From the NCBI GenBank assembly GCA_905203555.1, contig CAJKWK010000042.1, forward strand, positions 1 through 25,026: a stretch of DNA of 25,026 nucleotides, written 5' to 3'. The DNA is from an uncultured Lachnospiraceae bacterium (GTDB lineage: Bacteria > Bacillota > Clostridia > Lachnospirales > Lachnospiraceae). Position numbers and translations under genes: made by a program. The notes below the pieces were generated by a model. The model was not told the DNA's origin. It worked only from the letters and a program-made list of their open reading frames with translations, and did not search any database. Positions within the stretch are counted from its first letter, which is position 1; each line of letters opens with the position of its first letter. Below are positions 1-7,078 of the stretch, one piece after another.

Positions 1-49
1 CGAAATCGCTGAAACCCGCATAAACACTGGCTTTTTTAAGCAACTCGAT
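1..49. other. Window edge just past the guaA 3' end; possible integration boundary
   Basis: No gene can be assigned in these 49 bases. They lie directly after the guaA stop codon (minus strand). A short GCTT-TTTT-AAGC self-complementary patch is present at about 32-43, but there is no convincing terminator. The 3' end of guaA is a well-known insertion site for integrative elements in Firmicutes, so this edge may border one. Only sequence to the left of the window can decide this. Confidence 0.2.
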
Positions 50-1348
50 TTATTCCCACTCTATCGTCGCTACCGGTTTCGGTGTAATCTCATAACACAC
101 TCTGCTCACACTTGGTACTTCCGCACTGATTCTTGCACAAATCTTCTCCAGAATATCATAATCTATTCTCTCAATAGACGCTGTCATCGCATCAATTGTG
201 TTAACCGCTCTGATTACCACCATATATCCCATGCTTCTTGCATTGTTTCTCACACCAACTGCTTTGAAATCCGGCACTACTGTAAAATACTGCCATACTT
301 TTTTGTCCAATCCGGCTTTTGCAAATTCTTCTCTAAGAATTGCATCAGATTCACGTACTGCCTCCAGACGGTCTCTTGTAATTGCTCCGAGACATCTCAC
401 TCCCAATCCCGGACCCGGGAATGGCTGACGGTACACCATCTCTGCCGGCAATCCCAATTCAATACCACACGCACGCACTTCATCTTTGAATAATTGTTTC
501 AACGGTTCTACCAATTCAAACTGAAGATCTTCCGGAAGTCCGCCTACGTTGTGATGTGATTTTACCATTTTTGCAGTCTTAGTTCCACTTTCTATAATAT
601 CCGGATAGATGGTTCCCTGTCCGAGGAAATCAATTCCGTCCAGTTTTCTCGCCTCTTCCTCAAACACCCGAATAAATTCTCCGCCAATAATCTTTCTCTT
701 CTCTTCCGGATCTGCCACATTTTCTAATTTTCCTAAGAATCGGTCTGTTGCGTCTACATAGATCAAGTTTGCATGCAGCTGATTTTTAAAAACTTCTACA
801 ACGCTTTCAGATTCATTTTTACGCATCAATCCATGATTTACATGTACACAAACTAACTGCTGCCCGATCGCTTTTAAAAGAAGCGCTGCCACAACTGAAG
901 AATCTACACCGCCGGAAAGAGCCAAAAGCACTTTTTTGTCTCCTACCTGTTGACGTACCAGTTCTACCTGATCTTCAATAAAATTCTTCATATTCCAATT
1001 AGCTTCCGCCTTACATGTGTCAAACAGAAATGCTTTCAATGTGTCTGTATCCGGCAGCTCTGTATATGTATCATCACATTTTGCAGTCGGATGATCAATT
1101 GCGATCACCGGATAACCAGATGTATAAATCTCATCTGACACCTCTACAGCAATGCCATCTACAATTCGGTTTTCGCCGCCATTTAAAATAATTCCCTTTA
1201 CATTATCCAGCTTATTCAACTCTTCTACTGTAATATCATGTGGATGAATCTCGCTGTATACGCCCAAATCTCTGATATTTCTTGCCAATACTGTATTCTC
1301 TGTACTTCCTAAGTCCAGAATTACAATCATATCCTGTTTCATATTCAT
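50..1348 (-). CDS. guaA: GMP synthase with degenerate glutamine amidotransferase domain
   Basis: This enzyme converts XMP to GMP using ATP and an amino donor, the last step of guanine nucleotide synthesis. The 432-aa protein has an intact ATP-pyrophosphatase domain with the P-loop SGGVDSS at 145-151, and an intact C-terminal dimerisation domain ending TIEWE. Standard GuaA is about 510-525 aa. Here the N-terminal class I amidotransferase is cut to about 115 residues. The start of the fold (ILDLGS, ILNGGEN) remains, but the GICYGMQ nucleophile loop is replaced by VIAIDHP (81-87), and the later His-Pro-Glu segment is missing. Glutamine hydrolysis in cis should therefore be impossible, so the enzyme probably uses free ammonia or a separate glutaminase. 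The reading frame is clean throughout, so this is not a pseudogene. The start follows AGGAG closely; Met3 is an alternative. The family call is certain; the ammonia dependence is inferred. Confidence 0.95.
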   Translation of the reverse strand: MNMKQDMIVILDLGSTENTVLARNIRDLGVYSEIHPHDITVEELNKLDNVKGIILNGGENRIVDGIAVEVSDEIYTSGYPVIAIDHPTAKCDDTYTELPDTDTLKAFLFDTCKAEANWNMKNFIEDQVELVRQQVGDKKVLLALSGGVDSSVVAALLLKAIGQQLVCVHVNHGLMRKNESESVVEVFKNQLHANLIYVDATDRFLGKLENVADPEEKRKIIGGEFIRVFEEEARKLDGIDFLGQGTIYPDIIESGTKTAKMVKSHHNVGGLPEDLQFELVEPLKQLFKDEVRACGIELGLPAEMVYRQPFPGPGLGVRCLGAITRDRLEAVRESDAILREEFAKAGLDKKVWQYFTVVPDFKAVGVRNNARSMGYMVVIRAVNTIDAMTASIERIDYDILEKICARISAEVPSVSRVCYEITPKPVATIEWE

Positions 1349-1374
1349 TTCGCTCCTTTTTTTAATTTGTCTTA

Positions 1375-1403
1375 ATTATACCCACCTTTTCAAACGAAGT
1401 AAA
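1375..1403 (-). promoter_or_regulatory. guaA promoter (sigma-A type)
   Basis: On the minus strand there is TTTACT, a 17-nt spacer and TATAAT. The -10 lies at 1375-1380 and the -35 at 1398-1403, giving a leader of only about 20-25 nt before guaA. No purine riboswitch fold fits in so short a leader. Confidence 0.75.
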
Positions 1404-1445
1404 TATTTATCACATCTTTCTTTATTATTTTCCGCAAATCTATGA

Positions 1446-1451
1446 TATACT
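1446..1451 (+). promoter_or_regulatory. Possible -10 element for the 82-aa gene
   Basis: TATACT lies 70 nt upstream of the 82-aa ORF, inside a small inverted repeat with arms ATGATA and TATCAT at 1443-1460. The -35 region is AT-rich and not recognisable, so this is a weak call. It is the only plausible plus-strand promoter element in the guaA divergent interval. Confidence 0.35.
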
Positions 1452-1522
1452 GATATCATCTATATTAATTATTTTATCTATTATCATATATTATTTTTAT
1501 ATTACAAAGGAGTCTGTTATTT

Positions 1523-1771
1523 ATGAATATGAATTTCAACCAACTTGCAGCATTACAAAAAGCAAAGGAGGCTGTTGACCGTTTTCGGAAAAATCATCCG
1601 AAGTTTCCACCTTTTATAGAAGCTGTCGGCAGACATGCATTAAAAGATGGTACTTTAATCGAAATTTCTGTCACCACGCCTGATGGAACAAAATACGAAT
1701 CTAATCTCCGATTGAATTCTGAAGATATGGAACTCATGGAAATGCTGACATCTATGAACAAAATGGTTTAA
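1523..1771 (+). CDS. Small conserved-looking protein, 82 aa, function unknown
   Basis: I do not recognise a named family. The protein has a basic, helical N-terminal half (LQKAKEAVDRFRKNHPKFPPF, about 10-31 overall) and a C-terminal part that reads as beta strands followed by an acidic helix (EISVTTPDGTKYESNLRL, then SEDMELMEML). There is no signal peptide or membrane segment, and it should be a small cytosolic protein. The start is supported by AAGGAG about 10 nt upstream; Met3 is an alternative. It sits between guaA (divergent) and the araC regulator (same strand, 62 nt downstream), so it may be co-transcribed with araC. Codon use is like the neighbours and the frame is clean, so it is very probably a real gene. 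Confidence 0.75.
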   Translation: MNMNFNQLAALQKAKEAVDRFRKNHPKFPPFIEAVGRHALKDGTLIEISVTTPDGTKYESNLRLNSEDMELMEMLTSMNKMV

Positions 1772-1782
1772 TGATTTGCTCA

Positions 1783-1810
1783 TTACTTGATGCTCGTTAC
1801 TTGATGCTTG
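1783..1810 (+). repeat. Tandem 14-bp duplication before araC
   Basis: Two adjacent 14-mers, TTACTTGATGCTCG and TTACTTGATGCTTG, differ at one base. They occupy half of the short gap between the 82-aa gene and araC. They could be a replication-slippage product or paired binding sites for AraC, whose family often binds direct repeats. Confidence 0.6.
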
Positions 1811-1833
1811 TTTCTCAAAATTAAGGAGTTTTT

Positions 1834-2676
1834 ATGGGACATCGACAATATTCTATTTCAAATACAGAAACGCCGGATCTTCATGCACAACTTTTATCTA
1901 TCTCTTTATCCAAGGATGAAGCAGATTGGAAAAACATTTATCACACTCACCATTTTACTGAGATTTTCTATGTGGTAAACGGAAAAGGATTGTTTATGCT
2001 AAAGGATAAACCACACCTCTCTATTTCCAAAGGGGACTTGATCATTATCCCGCCACACACTGAGCATACCGAGCGATCTGTACCGGGTAATCCCTTGGAA
2101 TACTATGCCTTGGGGATTGACGGTGTAATTTTGCTGGCAGAAAACCAGAGTCCTTACACACATATGCTCTGTAATTTTTCTTCCAACGAATTTATCAATA
2201 CTCTATTTGAACAAATGCTCCTTGAGATGCACAATCATGCATACGGAGACAATGCGATTTGTCAGAAACTCCTTGAGATCCTGCTGATCAAAATTGTTCG
2301 CACACAGCACTTAAAACCGATTCCGACCACGACCCAGAAGATGTCCAAAGAATGTGCGAAGATCAAAGAATATCTGGACACTCATTATGGAGAACGTATT
2401 ACATTGGATTCACTCACTGCGCTTACTCATATGAATAAGTACTACATGGCGCATTCGTTTACAAAATATACCGGACTTTCTCCCATTCAATACTTGAACG
2501 AGGTGCGTCTGAAAACTGCATGCGGTCTCTTGGAAAAAACGGATTTATCAATCTCTGATATTTCCTCTACGATCGGTTTTTCCTCACCGTCCTATTTCAC
2601 CCAGTCGTTCCATAAAAAATATAATATCACCCCGATTAAATATCGCAAAAAAAGTGAACGTTCGGAACTATCATAA
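1834..2676 (+). CDS. AraC-family transcriptional regulator with cupin sensor domain
   Basis: This is a one-component regulator expected to sense a sugar and activate the adjacent carbohydrate locus. The 280-aa protein has an N-terminal AraC-type cupin (about 1-150) with the usual histidine-rich entrance HTHHFTEIFYVVNGKG at 37-52 and the GDLIIIPPHTEH turn at 67-78. At 176-272 there are two helix-turn-helix units, the second with the family signature IGFSSPSYFTQSFHKKYNITPIKYR. AAGGAG sits 5 nt before the ATG. The gene converges with the GH95-like hydrolase gene and shares a terminator hairpin with it. In Firmicutes such regulators usually control the neighbouring binding protein, permease and hydrolase genes. 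The regulator class is firm; the target and ligand are inferred from position. Confidence 0.93.
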   Translation: MGHRQYSISNTETPDLHAQLLSISLSKDEADWKNIYHTHHFTEIFYVVNGKGLFMLKDKPHLSISKGDLIIIPPHTEHTERSVPGNPLEYYALGIDGVILLAENQSPYTHMLCNFSSNEFINTLFEQMLLEMHNHAYGDNAICQKLLEILLIKIVRTQHLKPIPTTTQKMSKECAKIKEYLDTHYGERITLDSLTALTHMNKYYMAHSFTKYTGLSPIQYLNEVRLKTACGLLEKTDLSISDISSTIGFSSPSYFTQSFHKKYNITPIKYRKKSERSELS

Positions 2677-2686
2677 AAATCAAACA

Positions 2687-2718
2687 GGCTATACGATTCT
2701 GCACCGACTCGTATAGCC
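2687..2718. terminator. Bidirectional terminator between araC and the GH95-like gene
   Basis: A perfect 10-bp stem, GGCTATACGA with TCGTATAGCC, has a 12-nt loop. It begins 10 nt after the araC stop and ends 6 nt before the hydrolase stop codon. On the minus strand the stem is followed by TGTTTGATTTTT, and on the plus strand by ATTGTTT. The U tracts are moderate, so it probably serves both convergent genes. Confidence 0.75.
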
Positions 2719-2724
2719 CATTGT

Positions 2725-4920
2725 TTACACAATATCATTTCCCAGTTTTATAATTTCATTTTCTTTTAAAACAATTTCTTTTTCCACCGTTCCAATCCGC
2801 AGTGTGACTGTCTGTTCATACGCTGCTTCCAGCACTATCTCTTTCACCGCTCCATATTCATAAGACGCTGATACGAGCAAGCCCTTTTCTCCACGAAAAT
2901 GTGTAAAAGATAATTTCTCGGCTTTCCACTTTTCCGGAATTGCAGGAAAGACTTCCAAAATTCCATCCCGCATCTGAAACAACATCTCCTGCAGAGCATC
3001 CGCCGCATACATATTTGCCTCCAATGTAAACGGTCTGTAATGAAACGTAGAATATCCTCTGCATTTATAATCTCCATTTAAATGGAAACCATTGTCACTG
3101 CAAAAGCTCTCCCAAAAAATCCGCAGTCTGTCATAAGCGCCTTCTCCATTTTTCTGTATCGCATACAAGTGAGCCATCCATGCAAATGAAAATCCAACCC
3201 ACATTCCGGTCCCCAGTCGTTCATAATCCAGTACCGTTGCGTCTATGATTTCCTTTTCTTCTGCCTTCTCATATTGATACAAATACAACGGACAGATTGC
3301 CATTGCATTAGACAAATGCCGATGCGATTCCTGCAGACTTTCATCCGGAGAAATCATAAGAACCTTCTGTTCATTTACCGCCAGCGGCGGAAGTTTTCCC
3401 AAGAACTGCTCCCAGTGTTCCTCCTGACCATTCTGCAAAATTTTTGCGAACTCCGCCAACGTCTGATATAAATACCGCAGCAACGCCAGATCATAATTAC
3501 TATTTGGAGTCACCCAGGATTCCTTCTCATCGTCATGAATCTCCGGCGAACTGGACACCGGCAGATAATGATATCCATCTTCTTTTTCTTCCAAAAGCGC
3601 TGTAATACACTCAGCCGTTTCTTCAAAATAGACCCATGCCTTATTTCTCAGAAATTCTTTATCCCCGGTATAGCGATAATACAATTCAAAAGACTGACAG
3701 AGCCAGATCTGATGTACCGGTGACAACGAATACATCGGCCATCCGCCAAGCGGCTGTCCATCAATCGTCATTACCCCCGGCAGACAAATCCCACCCGTAT
3801 GATAGAATTTCTTTGCAAATCGCCTTCCCGCCTCTCTGGATTCCCACAGAAAATCCAGAAAGCACTCTCCTTCACTGAGATGATTTGCTTTATAAAAATG
3901 TGCATAACTCAGCTGTGTATTCAAATCATGATGATAATCCCCCTTCCAGGGCGGAAGATTCCCATCATCAGCAGTCCATACACCTTGAAGAGGCATTGGA
4001 TACATTCCTTTTCTGGAACAGGATGCAAATAAATAATTGGTCAAATACCACTGCTTTTCAAACAACGGATCCGGCAGTGTAACTGCGCTTTGATTCCAAT
4101 ACGTATCCCACCATGCCCTATGACTTTTCCGATTCTCACAATAACCTTTCAACAGCTCTTTTTCTAACTGCTGTTTCGCATCCTCCAGCCATTCATCTCC
4201 ATCTCTGGAAGTCACAACTCGATAAAATACAAGCGTTTCATTTGCTTTCTCCAAAGTTCCAACTACAATTCCGTAGGAAAACTGTGCATCTACGTCCTGG
4301 GTAAACCAGAAAAAAGAAGGAGTACCGTTCTGCTCCCCAAACACAGCATTTGGATAATGCAGACGTTCCAGACCACCCTGGGAAATTTCCCGCTCTTCCG
4401 GATTATAATGTACTTCTTCTTTTTCTTCTGGAGTCCCATATTGTGGACTTTTCAATTCCATCTGAAAGCCACTATCAGCTTTCACACGTATCATTCCTGT
4501 CTGTGAAACGGCATGACAGATTGCTTCTATCCGGCAGCACTGTTCTGCACATTCCACCGTCAGCACTGCTTCCGCATGCTGCAAATTCAATTTTGACCGC
4601 ACATTTTTCCCTTCACAAAAAGAAAACACAAGTTTCCCTGCAGGCAATTTTGTCGGTATCGGATAGTTATACGGAGCGTCAAACAGTTCACGAATTTCCG
4701 CTGTCTTTCCCGCCTTTGCAAGTTCCACCAGATGTTCATAACAAAATTCATCCCGTTCCGTATACATCGGTGCAGACAAATCCCATATATCTGTCCGATC
4801 CAGACTAAATCTTAACTCCTGTGGTTTCCCCCAGATGAGAGTACCAATCCGCCCGTTTCCGAGCGGAATGGCTTCATCCCATCTTTGAATGCTTTTTTCA
4901 AAATTCAATTCATGTCTCAT
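2725..4920 (-). CDS. GH95-like glycoside hydrolase, intracellular, divergent active site
   Basis: This is predicted to cleave a terminal sugar, an alpha-L-fucoside or related residue, from imported oligosaccharides. The 731-aa protein shows the GH95 layout. The N-terminal beta domain carries WDEAIPLGNGRIGTLIWG (14-31) and the LDRTDIWDL segment (40-48). An (alpha/alpha)6 catalytic barrel follows from about 280, then a C-terminal beta domain from about 650. The catalytic Glu of the SPE motif is present (E460), as is a SHRHLSNAM segment (532-540) matching HRHxSHL. Two positions differ from bifidobacterial AfcA: the Asn-x-Asn pair is D332-L-N334, and the DGNFG aspartate is replaced in FTLEANM (E634). 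There is no signal peptide, so it acts in the cytosol on transported substrate, consistent with the importer genes immediately upstream. No good Shine-Dalgarno precedes the start, and a 13-bp tandem duplication crosses it. Membership is well supported by motifs; the specificity is unknown. Confidence 0.85.
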   Translation of the reverse strand: MRHELNFEKSIQRWDEAIPLGNGRIGTLIWGKPQELRFSLDRTDIWDLSAPMYTERDEFCYEHLVELAKAGKTAEIRELFDAPYNYPIPTKLPAGKLVFSFCEGKNVRSKLNLQHAEAVLTVECAEQCCRIEAICHAVSQTGMIRVKADSGFQMELKSPQYGTPEEKEEVHYNPEEREISQGGLERLHYPNAVFGEQNGTPSFFWFTQDVDAQFSYGIVVGTLEKANETLVFYRVVTSRDGDEWLEDAKQQLEKELLKGYCENRKSHRAWWDTYWNQSAVTLPDPLFEKQWYLTNYLFASCSRKGMYPMPLQGVWTADDGNLPPWKGDYHHDLNTQLSYAHFYKANHLSEGECFLDFLWESREAGRRFAKKFYHTGGICLPGVMTIDGQPLGGWPMYSLSPVHQIWLCQSFELYYRYTGDKEFLRNKAWVYFEETAECITALLEEKEDGYHYLPVSSSPEIHDDEKESWVTPNSNYDLALLRYLYQTLAEFAKILQNGQEEHWEQFLGKLPPLAVNEQKVLMISPDESLQESHRHLSNAMAICPLYLYQYEKAEEKEIIDATVLDYERLGTGMWVGFSFAWMAHLYAIQKNGEGAYDRLRIFWESFCSDNGFHLNGDYKCRGYSTFHYRPFTLEANMYAADALQEMLFQMRDGILEVFPAIPEKWKAEKLSFTHFRGEKGLLVSASYEYGAVKEIVLEAAYEQTVTLRIGTVEKEIVLKENEIIKLGNDIV

Positions 4921-4933
4921 AATTCATGTCTCA
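4907..4933 (-). repeat. 13-bp direct repeat across the hydrolase start codon
   Basis: The plus-strand sequence AATTCATGTCTCA occurs at 4907-4919 and again at 4921-4933, separated by one base. The hydrolase ATG (4918-4920) lies in the first copy. The duplication leaves the region upstream of the start without a recognisable Shine-Dalgarno. Confidence 0.7.
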
Positions 4934-4977
4934 CATTAATTCTCAACACTTAATTCTTGATACGATTTACTTTTACA

Positions 4978-5157
4978 TCACTTATATTGTCTGTTGTACA
5001 GCCACAATAAGACAATCAATCCGGCCAACCCTGCAAACATCATAAGCAGGCCCTGTGGTCCGATCTTTCTCTGTCCCATTACTACAAGTGCGACACACAC
5101 AACAAATACAACTGCAACTATTATTCCAACCAGGATTTTCTTTACATTTTCGTTCAC
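4978..5157 (-). CDS. Small two-helix membrane protein, DUF6903-like, 59 aa
   Basis: This GTG-start ORF encodes 59 residues. A short charged N-terminus (NENVKK) precedes a first hydrophobic helix at about 8-27 (ILVGIIVAVVFVVCVALVV). A conserved-looking loop GQRKIGPQGLLMM (28-40) follows, then a second helix at about 38-53 and the tail WLYNRQYK. An ideal AGGAGGAG lies 5 nt before the GTG, and the gene starts 12 nt after the second permease stop. The G-Q-x-x-I-G loop and YNRxYK tail match my memory of DUF6903, small proteins found beside sugar ABC permeases in Firmicutes. I infer an accessory subunit of the importer. No function has been established that I know of. Confidence 0.8.
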   Translation of the reverse strand: MNENVKKILVGIIVAVVFVVCVALVVMGQRKIGPQGLLMMFAGLAGLIVLLWLYNRQYK

Positions 5158-5169
5158 TGTATCTCCTCC

Positions 5170-6063
5170 TTAGCCTTTCAGTCCGCCAACAGTCATTCCC
5201 TGCGTCAGTTTCTTCTGCACCATCATATACAGAATCAATGTCGGCAGCATGACAATTACAAGTCCTGCATACATCTTTCCATACTGTACGGCAGAACGCT
5301 GTGCAGCCATCAGGTTCATCAATCCAACCGGAAGAGTCTTCATCTCCGGTCTCGTCAACAAGGTCATGGAAATAATATATTCATTCCAGAATGCAAGGAA
5401 GTTAAACAAAATTACTGTCACAATACTTGGTTTTGCCATTGGAATAATAATCTGTACCATCGTCCGGAAATATCCTGCTCCATCCACATAGGCAGCCTCT
5501 TCATAATCTTTCGCCAGTGTTTTGAAATAACCGGACAACAGATAAATTGTAAAAGGCAGCGCAGTAGCAGCATATACCAATGCCAGTATAAATATATTGT
5601 TCAGGAAAAATGTACTTCCGATTTTTTGATTCAAGAACCGGTCCGCATTACTTAACATCAAGAAAATCGGCACTACAATATAGTTTACATTAATAAACAA
5701 TCCTGCCATAAACAAAATATTCCAGAACTTACTGGATTTAAATTTAAATCTGGCAAGTACATAGGATGCCGGAAGTGCAATAATCACAAGCAAAAACAAT
5801 GCAATCACTGTTACGATTACAGAATTCAACATATAAGATGCCATATTTGCGCTTTCCCACGCATCGATAAAGTTCTGGAAATAAAATCCCTTCGGTAATG
5901 CCCATGGACTTCTGTAGAACTCTACATTTTCCTTAATGGATGCCATAAATACCCAGAACACCGGTACAATAATCATAACGGACAGGAGAACCAACGGAAT
6001 GTAGATTAGAAATTTTGCAAATCTGGAAGTTTCCTGAATCGCTCCTTTATTCTTTCTTCGCAT
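5170..6063 (-). CDS. Carbohydrate ABC transporter permease, MalG type
   Basis: This is the second integral membrane subunit of a CUT1-family sugar importer. The 297-aa protein has six predicted transmembrane segments, the first at about 17-40. It carries the cytoplasmic EAA loop that docks the ATPase, EEAAYVDGAGYFRTMVQII at about 188-206, as well as the typical MalG-type C-terminus with LMNLMAAQ and LPTLILYMMVQKKLTQGMTVGGLKG (about 248-297 overall). AGGAGGGAG precedes the ATG, and the gene follows the first permease by 12 nt. It forms a unit with the upstream binding protein and first permease and the downstream 59-aa protein. No ATPase gene is present in the locus. In Firmicutes such systems share a genome-wide MsmK/MsiK-type ATPase. 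Confidence 0.95.
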   Translation of the reverse strand: MRRKNKGAIQETSRFAKFLIYIPLVLLSVMIIVPVFWVFMASIKENVEFYRSPWALPKGFYFQNFIDAWESANMASYMLNSVIVTVIALFLLVIIALPASYVLARFKFKSSKFWNILFMAGLFINVNYIVVPIFLMLSNADRFLNQKIGSTFFLNNIFILALVYAATALPFTIYLLSGYFKTLAKDYEEAAYVDGAGYFRTMVQIIIPMAKPSIVTVILFNFLAFWNEYIISMTLLTRPEMKTLPVGLMNLMAAQRSAVQYGKMYAGLVIVMLPTLILYMMVQKKLTQGMTVGGLKG

Positions 6064-6075
6064 CTTTCTCCCTCC

Positions 6076-6975
6076 TTAAAATTCAATTTCTTCACGTTTT
6101 GTAACAACATTCAAAATGCCGGCCAATGCAAATGAGAAGATAAATACTACAGAACCGATTGCCATACCATATCCATAAGAAGAGTTGGTGTATGCTTCCT
6201 GATACATATAACTCAAGAATACGTTAGATGCTCCGTCCGGTCCTCCATTTGTCATTGCTTTTACAAAAAGGAAACTCATGTTAATCGTACTGATAATAAA
6301 GAATGTCAATGTCGTTCTGATATTTGTCCAGATCAACGGCAATGTAATGGAAAAGAACTGTTTAATCTTTCCTGCCCCTTCCAGACTGGCTGATTCATAC
6401 AAGCTCTCCGGCACATTGGCCATACTTGCCATATACATTACCATATAGTAACCGATTGCCTGCCAGATCATTGCGATTACAATACTGTAAATTACAAGTT
6501 TCTGGCTTCCCAGCCAAAGAATCGGATTCTCTGCTCCGGATGGTCCGCGGAACAAATTAATAAATGAATTCAAAAGTCCCTGATTCGGATCATAGATTGC
6601 TGAGAAAATCGCACTGATTACAACTACGGACAAAATATTCGGAATATAAAATACAATTCGGAAGAAATTCTGTCCCTTGATCTTTTCTCTTGTCAAAATC
6701 GCCGCAAATATAAGTGCAAACGCAAACGTGCAAATTGTTACAACTACAATCAATAACACTGTATTCTGGAATGCCTGATAAAATTTCTCACTCTGGAACA
6801 ATGTCTTGAAATTCTGCAAGCCTACAAAAGTCTTGTCTGCTGTATATCCGCCCCATTTGTACAAAGACATCCGAAAGACTCCGATGGTCGGATAAATCAT
6901 AAAGATTGCAAACAAAATTGCTGCGGGAGCCAGACAACAGAATATAAATCTCCCTCTTCCTTTATTACTTCTCAT
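6076..6975 (-). CDS. Carbohydrate ABC transporter permease, MalF/UgpA type
   Basis: This is the first membrane subunit of the CUT1 sugar importer. The 299-aa protein has six transmembrane segments. The N-terminus MRSNKGRGRFIFCCLAPAA leads into helix 1, and FVGLQNFKTLF (50-60) is typical of UgpA/LacF proteins. The EAA loop ESLYESASLEGAGKIKQFFS lies at about 190-209. It ends REEIEF, as many family members do. The start is supported by GGAG 8 nt upstream. The gene is separated from the binding protein by about 100 nt that hold a strong stem-loop, and is followed after 12 nt by the MalG-type permease. It forms a heterodimeric channel with that protein. Confidence 0.95.
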   Translation of the reverse strand: MRSNKGRGRFIFCCLAPAAILFAIFMIYPTIGVFRMSLYKWGGYTADKTFVGLQNFKTLFQSEKFYQAFQNTVLLIVVVTICTFAFALIFAAILTREKIKGQNFFRIVFYIPNILSVVVISAIFSAIYDPNQGLLNSFINLFRGPSGAENPILWLGSQKLVIYSIVIAMIWQAIGYYMVMYMASMANVPESLYESASLEGAGKIKQFFSITLPLIWTNIRTTLTFFIISTINMSFLFVKAMTNGGPDGASNVFLSYMYQEAYTNSSYGYGMAIGSVVFIFSFALAGILNVVTKREEIEF

Positions 6976-7002
6976 TAAGTCATCTCCATTCTTACAAACA
7001 AA

Positions 7003-7030
7003 CAGCCGGCGTAAAAGTAACCGCCGGCTG
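7003..7030 (-). terminator. Intercistronic stem-loop between binding protein and permease genes
   Basis: A perfect 9-bp GC-rich stem (CAGCCGGCG with CGCCGGCTG) has a 10-nt loop and lies 49 nt after the binding-protein stop. On the minus strand it is followed by TTTGTTTGT, a poor U tract. It most likely acts as a partial terminator or 3' mRNA stabiliser, so that binding protein is made in excess of permeases, as in maltose-type operons. Confidence 0.75.
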
Positions 7031-7078
7031 CCTCTGCCATCTGATTATTCACAGACGGAGTTTATTCACGCTTGTTTA

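Noticed and set aside
1446..1456. 11-mer TATACTGATAT shared with 21285-21295, each inside an inverted repeat
   Set aside because: Both copies contain a -10-like hexamer in AT-rich DNA and the flanking arms differ, so chance or shared promoter composition is enough to explain it.
1349..1522. Purine riboswitch upstream of guaA
   Set aside because: The predicted guaA leader is only about 20-25 nt, and I see no three-way-junction pattern.
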